Counted from the stretch's first letter, positions 18,360 through 28,055 are shown. The stretch is 64,000 nucleotides of DNA from Treponema sp. (GCA_022510845.1 JAFLSR010000004.1:28164-92163); one strand, 5' to 3'. Notes: generated by a model not told the origin, from the letters alone. A program made the numbers and translations.

Positions 18360-18827
18360 GTGGGGTGGGATTTGGCGGAAGATTCGCGTTTCTATGAGGC
18401 AGGACTTAAATTCGAGTGCCGGCGATGTTCGGACTGCTGCCGCATTTCACCTGGCTATGTGTATCTTTCCAAAAAGGATTTGACAAGTCTGTGCGATTGG
18501 TTTAAAATAGGTGAGGACGATTTCATAGGAAAATATTGCCGTTGGGTTCAGTACTACGGAACGCGCGAGGCGCTTTGTCTTCGTGAAAAAGGCAACTACG
18601 ATTGCGTCCTTTGGGAAAACGGCTGCACGGCTTATGGCGCGCGTCCTGTGCAATGCTCCACGTATCCGTTTTGGCCGTGGATTCTGAAGAGCCGCGAGAC
18701 GTGGGATGCCGAAGCCAAGGATTGCAAGGGAATGAATTCCGGCGCGCTTCATTCCGCGCAGGAAATCGAAGAGAGACGGCTTTTGTATGCGAACAACGCC
18801 CCTGTCACCCGCGAAATTCTTCTGTGA
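18360..18827 (+). CDS. YkgJ-family cysteine-cluster protein
   Basis: A 155-residue protein with the N-terminal cysteine cluster CRRCSDCC (about residues 20-27), followed by VYLSKKDL and later CVLWENGCTAYGARPVQCSTYPFWP. This is the pattern of the YkgJ/UPF0153 zinc- or iron-binding family, whose role is not established. The start is uncertain: a GTG at 18333 lies inside the tRNA terminator, so GTG 18360 is preferred; TTG 18372 is also possible and none has a clear Shine-Dalgarno. It precedes the MBL-fold gene by about 40 bases. Confidence 0.8.
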   Translation: MGWDLAEDSRFYEAGLKFECRRCSDCCRISPGYVYLSKKDLTSLCDWFKIGEDDFIGKYCRWVQYYGTREALCLREKGNYDCVLWENGCTAYGARPVQCSTYPFWPWILKSRETWDAEAKDCKGMNSGALHSAQEIEERRLLYANNAPVTREILL

Positions 18828-18867
18828 GTAAAAGGGCTTTTGGCATGGTGCGTTTGGAGAGGAAATT

Positions 18868-19800
18868 TTGGACGTGAAATTTTGGGGAGTACGAGGTTCT
18901 CTTGGTTCACCGCTTTCGCCGGAACAGGTTCAGGCGAAAATAAACGCGGTGGTTCAACTCGTCCATGCAAAGGATTTGGAAAGCCCCGACGCGCGCCAAA
19001 AATTCCTTTCGACGCTTCCGCCATATATTTATGGAACCATCGGCGGAAACACGCCGTGCGTCCAGATAACTTCGTCTTCCAAAGATGTGCTGATTTTTGA
19101 CGCGGGAACCGGAATCCGCGGGCTGGGTTTGGAAACTCGTCTTGCACCGTCATCGCGCTATTCTCTTTTCCTTTCGCACTTGCACTGGGATCACATTCAG
19201 GGATTTCCTTTTTTCGGACCGCTGTATGACCCGAATGTAGCGATTGACATTTATTCGCCGGTGGAAGATATTGCCGAGATATTCGCGCGGCAGATGCGCT
19301 CGCCGTTCTATCCGGTGGATTTCGGGACTGTCAAGGACAGGATAAAATTCAACGTGCTTTCGCCGGGCAAGGAATACGAAGTCTGCGGCGTTAAAGTGTC
19401 CTGCTGCAAGATGAACCATCCCGGAGATTCGTATGCGTATTCGGTGGAAGAAAATGGAAAGACGCTCGTCTACGCAACGGACATCGAGCTTTCGGATTTT
19501 GAAGCCGACGACAATGTGAACAAGATTTTCGGCGATGCGGACGTCGCAATTTTGGATTCGCAGTACACGCCTCAGGATGCGCAGAGCAAGAGCAAGTGGG
19601 GGCATTCGTCGTTCTGTCAGGCTTTGGATTTTGCAGTGAAAATGAACGTCAAAAAACTGTTCCTCTTTCACTACGATCCTTCCTACGACGACAAGAAAAT
19701 CAATTCGATTTTTCACTCTGCCAAAATGTACTTGAAATCCATTTCTACGAAGGATGTGGAAATGGAACTTGCTGTCGAAGGAAAAAGTTTCAGTTTATGA
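18868..19800 (+). CDS. MBL-fold metallohydrolase (beta-lactamase superfamily II)
   Basis: A 310-residue protein beginning VKFWGVRGSLGSP, with the metal motif SHLHWDHIQGFPFF near residue 105, MNHPGDSYAYSVEE and VYATDIELSD later, and FLFHYDPSYDDK near the end. These match the Lactamase_B_2-like hydrolases that resemble cyclic-phosphodiester hydrolases and RNase Z; the substrate is unknown. TTG 18868 (GGAGAGG 6 bases upstream) is preferred over GTG 18874. Its TGA overlaps the ATG of the 62-residue gene downstream, indicating translational coupling through to mltG. Confidence 0.82.
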   Translation: MDVKFWGVRGSLGSPLSPEQVQAKINAVVQLVHAKDLESPDARQKFLSTLPPYIYGTIGGNTPCVQITSSSKDVLIFDAGTGIRGLGLETRLAPSSRYSLFLSHLHWDHIQGFPFFGPLYDPNVAIDIYSPVEDIAEIFARQMRSPFYPVDFGTVKDRIKFNVLSPGKEYEVCGVKVSCCKMNHPGDSYAYSVEENGKTLVYATDIELSDFEADDNVNKIFGDADVAILDSQYTPQDAQSKSKWGHSSFCQALDFAVKMNVKKLFLFHYDPSYDDKKINSIFHSAKMYLKSISTKDVEMELAVEGKSFSL

Positions 19801-19985
19801 TCGCATCGAATTTTTCCTATGAGTTTTCGGGAGAGGAATTAAAATCGCTCGTGCACTTTTTGCGGTCTCGGCAGGACAGGCTTCCGCGCGAACTTTTCGC
19901 TTTTTTCCGCGCTGTTCAGAATGAATTTTATGGACAGCTTTCAATCGACGAAGTGGAGAAATTCAATAAAAATGAAATCGGCTAA
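19797..19985 (+). CDS. 62-residue conserved-looking small protein
   Basis: Begins with an ATGA overlap of the MBL-fold gene stop and ends 14 bases inside mltG, so it is wedged between two real genes in a coupled run. The sequence is strongly amphipathic and charged, with a helix-like segment GEELKSLVHFLRS (residues 12-24) and LSIDEVEKFNKNEIG at the end; no signal peptide or membrane segment. I recognise no family. The coding case rests on the double overlap and on a codon pattern like its neighbours. It could be a regulator or accessory of the MBL-fold protein or of MltG, but that is a guess. Confidence 0.65.
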   Translation: MIASNFSYEFSGEELKSLVHFLRSRQDRLPRELFAFFRAVQNEFYGQLSIDEVEKFNKNEIG

Positions 19986-21039
19986 AAAAATCATTTTCGC
20001 GCTTTTTGTTCTTTGTGTGGCGGCGGCTTTGGCTGCCTTCGCTTGGCTAAAAGGCGCGACTTCCGCGCTCGACAAAATCCAGGACGAAAAAATCCTGCGT
20101 CTCAAAATCGAATCGGGAACTACGGCGCGGGACTTGGCGTCGCAGCTCAAAGAAGGTGGCGTGATAAAGGACGAGCGCACGTTTTATCTGCTTGCGCGAT
20201 TTCCGAGCCTTGCCGCCATCGTTTTTCCTGGCGAGCCGCGAAGCGTTTTCACCGTTAGGGCGGGCGTTTGCGAAGTTTCAAGCGCGATGGACGCGGCAGG
20301 AATCTATCGCGCGCTTTCGGCTGGCTTCGATGAGCAGATAAGGGTTTCGATTCCGGAAGGGCTTACTATTTCAAAAATCGCGGAGAGACTTTCGGCTGCA
20401 GGAATTTGTTCGGCGGATGAATTTTCTTCTGTCTGCCACGACGAGAATTTTTTGAAGGAAATCGGCGTTCCGTTCAAAAGCGCGGAAGGCTATCTTTTTC
20501 CCGACACGTATTCTTTCGTAGAGAACTCCGGCGCGAAAAATTGCGTCCGCGTGATGGTGAGGAATTTTTTCGAAAAAACTTCCGGAATAAAAAATTTCGC
20601 GGACGCTTCCGAAGAACGGCGCAATCAAATCGTAATCCTTGCTTCCGTAGTCGAGCGGGAATATCGCGCGGCGGACGAGGCTCCGTTGATTGCGAGCGTG
20701 TTCTCAAACAGAATCGAAAACCACATCGGGCTTTATTCGTGCGCCACTGTTGAATACGTCATCACAGAAATTTTGGGACGACCGCATCCTGACATCATCA
20801 CGTTCGACGACCTGAAAATCGAAAGCCCCTACAACACATATTTGCACGAAGGGCTTCCGCCCGCGCCCATTTCCAATCCGGGGCTTGTGGCGCTTTCGGC
20901 GGCGGCGAATCCCGCGCAAAGCGACTTCTTCTACTTCCGTCTGATGGACGAGGCGGAAGGTCGCCATGTGTTCACGAAGACGCTCGAAGAACACGAGATG
21001 CAGAATCTGATTTTCAAGACGAAAAAAATGTCGCGCTAG
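19972..21039 (+). CDS. mltG: endolytic transglycosylase MltG
   Basis: Inner-membrane YceG-family enzyme that cuts nascent peptidoglycan glycan strands. ATG 19972 gives MKSAKKIIFALFVLCVAAAL, a single N-terminal membrane anchor; a longer in-frame start at 19921 would place 17 polar residues ahead. The catalytic glutamate is E228 in SVVEREYRA. Further blocks are VFSNRIENHIGLYSCATVEY, SPYNTYLHEGLPPAPISNPG and FYFRLMDEAEGRHVFTKTLEEH, all characteristic. Length of 355 is normal. It is followed by dnaG after 20 bases, an order also found in other bacteria near primase genes. Confidence 0.92.
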   Translation: MKSAKKIIFALFVLCVAAALAAFAWLKGATSALDKIQDEKILRLKIESGTTARDLASQLKEGGVIKDERTFYLLARFPSLAAIVFPGEPRSVFTVRAGVCEVSSAMDAAGIYRALSAGFDEQIRVSIPEGLTISKIAERLSAAGICSADEFSSVCHDENFLKEIGVPFKSAEGYLFPDTYSFVENSGAKNCVRVMVRNFFEKTSGIKNFADASEERRNQIVILASVVEREYRAADEAPLIASVFSNRIENHIGLYSCATVEYVITEILGRPHPDIITFDDLKIESPYNTYLHEGLPPAPISNPGLVALSAAANPAQSDFFYFRLMDEAEGRHVFTKTLEEHEMQNLIFKTKKMSR

Positions 21040-21059
21040 GCGGGAACGTTCGGATAAAG

Positions 21060-22835
21060 ATGGCGGGCTTCATTTCAAAAGATACAATCGAAAAAGTGCG
21101 CGAGTCCACGGACATCGTGTCGCTCATAGGCGACTACACGAACCTCTCTCGGCGCGGTTCTCAGTATTGGGGATGCTGTCCATTCCATAACGAAAAGACC
21201 CCTTCGTTTACCGTAGACCCGGTGAAAAAATTCTACCACTGCTTCGGCTGCGGCGTGGGAGGCGACTCGATAAAATTCGTGATGGAAATGGAAAGCCTTT
21301 CCTATCCAGACGCGATTTCTGAACTCGCGCGGAAAGCCAGCATCGAAATCACATACGAGGTGGGAAGCGGAAGCGTGAAAATCGAGCGCGACAGCGACTT
21401 GGACACGGTTCGCGAAGTCTACGACAGAATCGCATCGACTTTCCATTTTTTTCTTACGCAAAACCAAATGGGGCGCGAGGCTTTGGAATACCTCAGGGAG
21501 CGGGGGCTTTCCGACGAGACGATTTCAAAATTCAAATTGGGCTACGCTCCGCCTGACCGCACTTGGCTCAAAAATTTCCTGCTCCAAAAAAATTATTCCA
21601 AGGAATTTCTTTTAAAGACAGGGCTTTTCAGCAAGAACCATCCCGACATCGCGCTTTTTTCGGGCCGCGTGATTTTTCCGATTTTCGACAGGAAGGGGGA
21701 GGCTGTCGCGTTCGGTGGGAGAATTTTGGGCAACGCCGAAGGACCAAAGTACATCAATTCGCCCGAACTTCCGCACTACAAAAAGCGCGAGACCTTGTAT
21801 GCGTTCAATTTCGCGAAAAAATCGATTCAGCAGAAAAAGACTGTCATACTCTGCGAAGGCTACATGGATGTCATCGCGTACCATCAGTGCGGAATCACGA
21901 ACGCCGTAGCCCCGCTTGGAACGAGCCTCACCGAACAGCAGCTCAAAATCCTGCAAGGCTTCGCCGACACCGTGTTGCTTTCTTTTGATTCGGACGGGGC
22001 GGGGCAGGAGGCCACCAAACGCGCGATTTTGATGTGCCGCGAGTTCAACTTCACCACGAAAATAATTAGGCTTTCCGGCGCGAAAGACCCAGCAGAAATT
22101 ATGATAAAATTCGGCCCTGAGGTCTTGACGAAATACGTAGAAAATGCTATATTAGATAGCGATTTTTTGTTGTCCAAACTGAAGGAATCGTATCCGTCGG
22201 ATTCGCCCGACGACAAGACTAAGGCCGCGCTTGCCTTCTTCTCGTATGTGGATTCGCTTCGCTCGGACATCCAAAAAGAAGCCAGCCTTGAGCAGTTGGC
22301 TCAAAGTTTCAATCTTGCGCCGGAGGCTGTAAAAAGGGATTTCAACAATCGCAGTGGCGCGCGCGGACGCTTGAACGCCAAGACAGGCCAGAACGGAACC
22401 AAGCAGGTAAAGCCAAATGCCGAACTGCGCGCCGTGCTCGCCGTCATATCCAATCCTGATGAGTATCAGAAAATGCGCCGCGAACTCACTTCCGATGACT
22501 TTGAAGATCCTGTGGCGCGGGAACTGTTTTTAAATCTGGAGGAGTGTTACAGCAAAGGTGAGGTGTCGTTATCGGCAATGCTTGTCCAATCTCAAGACGA
22601 GGAAATTCAGCGGCAAATAACAGGAGCGTCCGCTTCAGATGAATTTCATGGCGATATAGCCAAATACATTGACGACAGCATAATGCTGATAAAACGGAAG
22701 GCGCTCGTTCGCAAGCGCGAAAAACTTTCCGAGCGGATAAAAAATCTGCATCCGAGCACTTCCGACGACGAAAATCTTTTGCAGGAACTTCTTCTGGAAA
22801 AAATGCAGATCGACAAAAACTTGAGGCAGCGTTAA
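21060..22835 (+). CDS. dnaG: DNA primase
   Basis: Makes RNA primers at the replication fork. The N-terminal CHC2 zinc finger uses C40, H43, C61 and C64 (CPFHNEKTPSF ... YHCFGCG). The catalytic core has FGGRILGNAEGPKYINSPEL, the TOPRIM glutamate in CEGYMDVIAYHQ and the acidic pair in LLSFDSDGAGQEA. A helical C-terminal part, which would contact the helicase, completes 591 residues. It is followed by rpoD after 21 bases, the classic macromolecular-synthesis pairing of primase and major sigma factor. Confidence 0.96.
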   Translation: MAGFISKDTIEKVRESTDIVSLIGDYTNLSRRGSQYWGCCPFHNEKTPSFTVDPVKKFYHCFGCGVGGDSIKFVMEMESLSYPDAISELARKASIEITYEVGSGSVKIERDSDLDTVREVYDRIASTFHFFLTQNQMGREALEYLRERGLSDETISKFKLGYAPPDRTWLKNFLLQKNYSKEFLLKTGLFSKNHPDIALFSGRVIFPIFDRKGEAVAFGGRILGNAEGPKYINSPELPHYKKRETLYAFNFAKKSIQQKKTVILCEGYMDVIAYHQCGITNAVAPLGTSLTEQQLKILQGFADTVLLSFDSDGAGQEATKRAILMCREFNFTTKIIRLSGAKDPAEIMIKFGPEVLTKYVENAILDSDFLLSKLKESYPSDSPDDKTKAALAFFSYVDSLRSDIQKEASLEQLAQSFNLAPEAVKRDFNNRSGARGRLNAKTGQNGTKQVKPNAELRAVLAVISNPDEYQKMRRELTSDDFEDPVARELFLNLEECYSKGEVSLSAMLVQSQDEEIQRQITGASASDEFHGDIAKYIDDSIMLIKRKALVRKREKLSERIKNLHPSTSDDENLLQELLLEKMQIDKNLRQR

Positions 22836-22856
22836 TTGCCTTGGAAAGGGAACGAA

Positions 22857-24671
22857 ATGGAAAAAGAAGAGCTTGACTCTTTGGTTTCAAAAATTTTAGA
22901 AAAAGATAAAAAAGTTTTCAACTGGGATGAAATCGCCGAAGCCGTAGGCGCGGAAATCGTGAACAGCCAAGAAAAAAGCGAAATCCTTATGACGGAGCTT
23001 GAGCGGCGCGGAATTTCGATTCAGGAAGGAATTCCTGAAATGCCGGAGGACGACGAGGACAATCTCGTCGTGGACAACGACGACGATGGCGACATAGCCG
23101 AAGACGTGGAGTCGAAGATTGTCGAGCAGGCAGAAAAGGAAGCGGCCATTCCGCCCAAAAAACGTCTGGTCGGCTTCGACAAGGACGCGGCTTCGTCAGA
23201 CGACCCCATCCGCCTTTACCTTCGCGAAATCGGCAAAGAGGCTCTGCTTTCCGCCGAACAGGAAGTCGTGCTTTCCAAACAGATGGAAGACGGCGAGAAC
23301 ATAATCAAAAACGTGATAAAGAATTCCGGAAAGATGATTCCCGAATTCTTCGTCGTGGCGCAAAAGGCGTTCTCGCGAATCGACCTGCATGAGCCGGGAC
23401 GCGCGCGCAAGGAAATCACCGAAGAGATGGCGGAAAAGCGTCGCTTGAAGAACGCCTATTCCGAGCACCTCAAGCCGATTCTCCCCGAACTCAAACAGTA
23501 CATTTTGCTCAAGCGGCAGCTTTTCGATTTGGATTCGAACGCGAACATTCAGGACAACAAGGAAATCCTTTCGTTGCAGAAAAAAATCGTTCCACAACTT
23601 CAGAAAATCGATATGCAGTCCGAGGAAATCGACAAGTTCAGCAACGACTTCATAGATGTGAAGGACAAAATCGAAGAGTATCGGCACAAGCAGGAAAAGC
23701 GGATGAAGGAACTTCGCATTTCCGATCCCACAGACTTGCGCCGCCTTGGCCGCCGACTAGCAATAAAGCATGAAGCCGCGAAGCTCGAACAGGACTTGGG
23801 TATGTCCGCCGACCAGATTCGCGATGTCTACACGCAAATTCAAAAAATCGACCGCAAGCTCCAGCGGCTCGAATTCGAATTCGAAAATTCCATCGATGAC
23901 ATTCTTCAGATGGAAAAGGAAATCGAGCGTGGCCGCCACATGATGGAGGTGGCAAAGAATCACCTTATCAACGCGAACCTGCGCCTTGTCGTTGCGATTG
24001 CAAAAAAATACACGAACCGCGGCTTGCAGTTTTTCGACCTTGTGCAGGAAGGAAACATCGGCTTGATAAAGGCCGTGGAAAAATTCGAATACCGCAAGGG
24101 CTACAAGTTTTCGACTTACGCCACGTGGTGGATTCGTCAGGCCATTACACGAAGCATTTCGGATCAGGCGCGCACAATTCGCGTTCCTGTCCACATGATT
24201 GAACAGATAAACAAAGTGGTTCGAGAAATCCGCAACCTCATGCAAAAACTCGGACGCGAGCCAACCGACGAGGAAATCGCGCAGCAACTTGGATGGCCGG
24301 TTTCGCGCGTCAAGCAGGTGAAGAACGTTGCGCGCGAGCCGATTTCGCTTGAGACTCCGATTGGCGAGGAAGAGGATTCTTTGCTGGTTGACTTCATCGA
24401 AGACAAGGAAGTGGAAAATCCTGCTTCCAAGACGGCGTACACTTTGTTGCAAGAGCACTTGGGCGAAATTCTCAAGACGCTCCCTTTGCGAGAGCAGGAA
24501 GTCTTGAAGATGCGCTTCGGACTGGACGACGGATATTCGCTCACGCTTGAAGAAGTGGGGCTTTATTTCAACGTCACGCGCGAACGAATCCGCCAAATCG
24601 AGGCGAAGGCTTTGCGTCGCCTGCGCCATCCTCGCCGCGCGACAGGGCTTCGCGACTACATCGAAATATAG
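22857..24671 (+). CDS. rpoD: primary sigma factor RpoD (sigma-70)
   Basis: Housekeeping sigma factor, 604 residues. The acidic N-terminal region (1.1) is followed by region 1.2 ([21 protein letters not shown]), a long non-conserved insert rich in charged helix, then region 2 with [20 protein letters not shown] and [13 protein letters not shown] (-10 recognition and melting). Regions 3 and 4.2 ([20 protein letters not shown]) end the protein. ATG 22857 has AAAGGG upstream; the in-frame TTG at 22836 would add seven residues overlapping the dnaG stop. The many TTGACA/TATAAT-like promoters in the window agree with a standard sigma-70 specificity. Confidence 0.97.
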   Translation: MEKEELDSLVSKILEKDKKVFNWDEIAEAVGAEIVNSQEKSEILMTELERRGISIQEGIPEMPEDDEDNLVVDNDDDGDIAEDVESKIVEQAEKEAAIPPKKRLVGFDKDAASSDDPIRLYLREIGKEALLSAEQEVVLSKQMEDGENIIKNVIKNSGKMIPEFFVVAQKAFSRIDLHEPGRARKEITEEMAEKRRLKNAYSEHLKPILPELKQYILLKRQLFDLDSNANIQDNKEILSLQKKIVPQLQKIDMQSEEIDKFSNDFIDVKDKIEEYRHKQEKRMKELRISDPTDLRRLGRRLAIKHEAAKLEQDLGMSADQIRDVYTQIQKIDRKLQRLEFEFENSIDDILQMEKEIERGRHMMEVAKNHLINANLRLVVAIAKKYTNRGLQFFDLVQEGNIGLIKAVEKFEYRKGYKFSTYATWWIRQAITRSISDQARTIRVPVHMIEQINKVVREIRNLMQKLGREPTDEEIAQQLGWPVSRVKQVKNVAREPISLETPIGEEEDSLLVDFIEDKEVENPASKTAYTLLQEHLGEILKTLPLREQEVLKMRFGLDDGYSLTLEEVGLYFNVTRERIRQIEAKALRRLRHPRRATGLRDYIEI

Positions 24672-24674
24672 CAC

Positions 24675-24703
24675 TTGCAATTTATTTCGATTTTTGGTAA
24701 AAT
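24675..24703 (+). promoter_or_regulatory. putative sigma-70 promoter for the zinc-ribbon gene and RNase P RNA
   Basis: TTGCAA at 24675-24680 and TAAAAT at 24698-24703, spacer 17 bases, just after the rpoD stop and 32 bases before the next ATG. Confidence 0.55.
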
Positions 24704-24734
24704 ATTAAGAATTGGATTGTTTTAGGGGAAATAA

Positions 24735-25628
24735 ATGGAAAAGACACTTGAAATGAACGAAGTCCTTGAAAACCTCAAAAAGCTTCAGGACATACTCGCT
24801 CAGAAATATGCGCTGAAACGCAAAATCGAAGAGGCTCCAAAACAGCTCAGTTCCCAAGAAGAGCTTCTTTCCCGCCTCAAAAAAGAATACATCGAAAAGA
24901 ACGCAAAGTACGAGGCACTCAAAGAAAAAATCTCCGATATAAAAGAGCAGATTGAAGAAGCCGTAAAATCGCGCGAGACGGGTGAAAAAGGAATGGACAG
25001 CATTTCCACCCATCGCGAGTACGAGGTTTTGGACAAGCAGATTGCCGAAGCCACCGAACGCGAGAGCGTGCTCAGGCGTGAGCTTCAAAAAGAGGACGGC
25101 AATTTTGCGGAACTCAACGAGAACATCAAAGCCGATGAAAATTGGATTGCGTTGCAGGAAAAGGAATTGAACGAGGCTCGCGCTTCGCTCGACAAGGAAA
25201 CCAACAGCCTAAAGAAAGAACTTGCCTCGCTCGAAAAGAAAGAAGCCGCCATCTCTCCCGGCCTTGACCAGGAAATCGTTTACAAATTCCAAAGAATCAT
25301 CCAGCGCAACAGCGAAGGAATAGTTTCGGTAAAAGGCGGCGTTTGCGGCGGATGCCACATGATTTTGCCGGCGCAGTTCGCGAACGAAGTCCATGACGGC
25401 GAAAAAATTTTGTTCTGCCCGTATTGCAGCCGAATCCTCTTCTACCAAGAAACCAAGGAAGACGAGGAAGAGTACTTCGCGATGAATGACGCGGGAAGCC
25501 TCCTTGACATTGACGACGAATTCGACGAGGATGAGGAAAAGGACGACGACATCGAGGACGACGAATTCGAAAAATCGGAATACGATGAGGACGAAGAAGA
25601 GGAAGAGAGCGAGGAAGAAGAGGATTGA
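24735..25628 (+). CDS. coiled-coil protein with C4-type zinc ribbon
   Basis: A 297-residue protein: residues 1-175 are an almost continuous charged coiled coil, then a zinc ribbon with GVCGGCHMILPAQ and ILFCPYCSRILFY (two CxxC pairs, about residues 200-235), then an extremely acidic tail (residues 240-297, mostly D and E). The coil-plus-ribbon plan matches the CT398/YbgI-like zinc-ribbon family found in many bacteria, where a role in transcription- or secretion-linked complexes has been suggested but is not settled. The acidic tail is an unusual addition. It lies between rpoD and the RNase P RNA gene, probably in one transcript with the latter. Confidence 0.8.
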   Translation: MEKTLEMNEVLENLKKLQDILAQKYALKRKIEEAPKQLSSQEELLSRLKKEYIEKNAKYEALKEKISDIKEQIEEAVKSRETGEKGMDSISTHREYEVLDKQIAEATERESVLRRELQKEDGNFAELNENIKADENWIALQEKELNEARASLDKETNSLKKELASLEKKEAAISPGLDQEIVYKFQRIIQRNSEGIVSVKGGVCGGCHMILPAQFANEVHDGEKILFCPYCSRILFYQETKEDEEEYFAMNDAGSLLDIDDEFDEDEEKDDDIEDDEFEKSEYDEDEEEEESEEEED

Positions 25629-25640
25629 ATCTGTAATTTG

Positions 25641-26025
25641 CGGAAAAGAAACATGGTCGCACCGCAATGCGATGATGAAATCGACTTGCGGTGAGGAAAA
25701 GTCCGGGCTCCGCCGGAAAGAATGCCGGATAATGACCGGGGGATTTCAAAGTCTCGCTTTTGCGAATTTTGAAATTCACAGACAGCGCAACAGAAAACAT
25801 ACTGCCCGTTTTTCGGGTGAGGGTGAAAAGGCGTGGTAAGAGCACACCGGCCGCTCGGCAACGGGCGGCGCATTGCAAGCCTCATTTGGAGCAAGGTCAA
25901 GAAGCGGCGGCATTTCCGGGCTGTGCCGCGGGTAGACCGCTAAAATTTTCGGGCGACCGGAAATTCAGATAGATGGCCATTGGCGGATTCCGCCAGCCAG
26001 AACCCGGCTTACAGTTTCTTTTCCG
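25641..26025 (+). ncRNA. rnpB: RNase P RNA, class A
   Basis: The ribozyme component that cuts tRNA 5' leaders. Universally conserved pieces appear in order: GAGGAAAAGTCCGGGCTCC (25692 onward), ACAGAAAACATACTGCC (25789 onward), GGTGAAAAGGCGTGGTAAGA, GATAGATGGCC and AGAACCCGGCTTACAG. The P1 stem is a perfect 12-bp pair, CGGAAAAGAAAC (25641-25652) with GTTTCTTTTCCG (26014-26025), which fixes both ends; the T-run right after it can act as terminator. An open reading frame overlapping the 3' part of this RNA is only the upstream extension of the next gene. Confidence 0.95.
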
Positions 26026-26045
26026 TTTTTTGTTTGGGTGGGGAA

Positions 26046-27008
26046 ATGAAAAGGACGCAGAAAGCGTACAGGACGGTTGGAAAGAAAAGGAACAAGTTTC
26101 TCCCATTTTTGGTCGGCGGGATTTTCGCGCTGGCGGCTTTGTTCGCGCTCTCGCTTTTTTTCGGCCGCTCGGTATCAAAAAAAGTCCATGCGAATCCTTC
26201 CGTAGCCATGCTCAAAGACAAATGGAAGACCTACGACTACGAAGCCGTCTACGATATTTCTGGCGCGCTTTTGGAAAAAAATCCGTTCAACAATAACACC
26301 GCGCTCACTTACAGAGGGTACGCCGCGTTCTATCTTGCGCTGGCTGCGACAGTTCCGGCTCAGGCCCAGAACTTCATCGACGAGGCTGTTCGCGCTCTCC
26401 GCCTTGCGACGACTCACGCCAAGGAAAAGACGCTCCCGCAAATCTATTATATGCTTGGCAAGTCTTATTTTTACAAGAATTCGATTTTTTCGTATCACTA
26501 TTACGCGGACATGGCGCTTCGCTATCTTTTGCTTGCGAAGAATTCGGGCTACAAGTCAGACGACATTTCGGAATATTTGGGGCTTTCATACGCGCAGTTG
26601 GGAATGACTACGCAAAGCATCGCGGCGTTCAGCGAGGCTCTTTTGGTTCGGGAAAGCGACACTCTGCTTTTTGCAATCGCCGAACAGTATTTCAAGGGCG
26701 AGCAAGGGGCTGCCGCGAAGCAATATTTGTTCAGGATAATTCAGCGTTCGGACGACGACTTTCTTGTGATGCGAAGCCGCGCGCTTTTGGGAAACATTCT
26801 GCTTGGCGAAAATGATTTCGACGGGGCGGAAAAGGAATTCGAAGCGATTATCGAAAAAAACGACAATTCGGCGGATGCCCATTATGGGCTTGGTCTTGTG
26901 TACGAGTCTCGTGGAAACTTGGCAAAGGCGCGCGCCGAATGGCGAAAAACTTTGAGAATTCAGGTGAATCATGCCGAGGCACTCGGCAAAATTCAATATT
27001 ATCGGTAA
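26046..27008 (+). CDS. membrane-anchored TPR protein
   Basis: About 320 residues: a basic N-terminus, one membrane helix (about residues 18-38), then tetratricopeptide-type helix pairs, for example ISEYLGLSYAQLGMTTQSI, RALLGNILLGENDFDGAEKEF and ADAHYGLGLVYESRGNLAKA near the C-terminus. TPR domains usually build protein-protein contacts; position directly upstream of mreB (17 bases) suggests a role in envelope or cell-shape assembly, which is inference. ATG 26046 with GGTGGGG upstream is chosen; an upstream in-frame start at 25980 lies inside RNase P RNA. Confidence 0.8.
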   Translation: MKRTQKAYRTVGKKRNKFLPFLVGGIFALAALFALSLFFGRSVSKKVHANPSVAMLKDKWKTYDYEAVYDISGALLEKNPFNNNTALTYRGYAAFYLALAATVPAQAQNFIDEAVRALRLATTHAKEKTLPQIYYMLGKSYFYKNSIFSYHYYADMALRYLLLAKNSGYKSDDISEYLGLSYAQLGMTTQSIAAFSEALLVRESDTLLFAIAEQYFKGEQGAAAKQYLFRIIQRSDDDFLVMRSRALLGNILLGENDFDGAEKEFEAIIEKNDNSADAHYGLGLVYESRGNLAKARAEWRKTLRIQVNHAEALGKIQYYR

Positions 27009-27025
27009 ATAAATGGAGGCTGAGA

Positions 27026-28054
27026 TTGGGTCATTTTGTAACTGATATAGGAATCGACTTGGGAACTTGTAACACGCTCATATACGTGCGCGGAAAAGGA
27101 ATCGTAATTGACGAGCCTTCGGTGGTGGCTGTGGAAAAGGGCACCAGTCGGGTAGTGGCAGTCGGCTCCGAGGCAAAAAGGATGCTTTGGAAAACTCCGA
27201 ACAACATCATCGCCACGCGCCCGCTCGCTGACGGCGTTATCGCGGACATCGACAGCTGCGAAAAAATGATAAAATATTTCATCGCGAAGATAATTCCGCG
27301 GCATCGATTCTTCACTTCGACTAGGATGAAAATCGGAATTCCTTCGTGCATCACGGAAGTGGAAAAACGCGCGGTAATCGAAGCCGCGCTCAAAGCGGGC
27401 GCGCGCGAAGTGGAAGTGATTCCCGAAAGCCTCGCTGCGGCAATCGGCGCGAAGATACCGATTTACGAGCCTGCGGGACACATGGTTTGCGACATCGGCG
27501 GTGGAACTGCCGAGATTTCGGTCATTTCGCTTGGTGGAATGGTCATCACGTCATCGATTCGCGTTGGCGGAAACAAATTCGATGAGGCGATTGTAAAGCA
27601 CATTCAGCAGAAATTCGGACTTGTGATAGGACAGCAGACGGCGGAGCGGCTCAAGATTGAAATAGGCAACGCGTCTTCCGACCGTAGCATCGAAAAGATG
27701 GAAATAAAGGGCGCGGACGCTTCAAACGGACTTCCGCGAAGGCTTGAAATTGACAGCGTGGAAGTGCGCGAGGCTCTCAAAGGTCCTGTGAACATGATTG
27801 TCGAGGAAATCAAGAACACGCTCGGACATACTCCGCCTGAACTTGCCGCTGACATAATTGAACGCGGAATCGTGATGACGGGCGGCGGCTCGATGTTGAA
27901 GGGACTTCCAAAGCTCATTTCCAAGGAAACGAATGTTCCTGTCATTTTGGTGGAAAAGCCTTTGGAATGCGTAGCCTTGGGTGCGGGAGAGGCGTTCGAA
28001 CTTTTCAAGGATATGTCGAGCGATCGTTCGGTTTATGACAACTTAAACATATAA
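27026..28054 (+). CDS. mreB: rod-shape actin homologue MreB
   Basis: Actin-fold ATPase that guides side-wall peptidoglycan synthesis. Phosphate-binding motifs are GIDLGTCNTLIYV (residues 7-19) and VCDIGGGTAEISVISLGG, with the connect and adenosine blocks ESLAAAIGAKIP and GIVMTGGGSMLKGLP. The start is TTG 27026, set by GGAGG six bases upstream; an upstream in-frame ATG at 26939 would overlap the TPR gene and prepend 29 uncharacteristic residues. It heads the elongasome run mreB-mreC-mreD-mrdA-rodA. Confidence 0.96.
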   Translation: MGHFVTDIGIDLGTCNTLIYVRGKGIVIDEPSVVAVEKGTSRVVAVGSEAKRMLWKTPNNIIATRPLADGVIADIDSCEKMIKYFIAKIIPRHRFFTSTRMKIGIPSCITEVEKRAVIEAALKAGAREVEVIPESLAAAIGAKIPIYEPAGHMVCDIGGGTAEISVISLGGMVITSSIRVGGNKFDEAIVKHIQQKFGLVIGQQTAERLKIEIGNASSDRSIEKMEIKGADASNGLPRRLEIDSVEVREALKGPVNMIVEEIKNTLGHTPPELAADIIERGIVMTGGGSMLKGLPKLISKETNVPVILVEKPLECVALGAGEAFELFKDMSSDRSVYDNLNI

Positions 28055-28055
28055 C

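Noticed and set aside
25980..26045. Longer start for the TPR protein (from 25980)
   Set aside because: It would overlap the P1 stem region and conserved core of RNase P RNA; ATG 26046 has a good Shine-Dalgarno.
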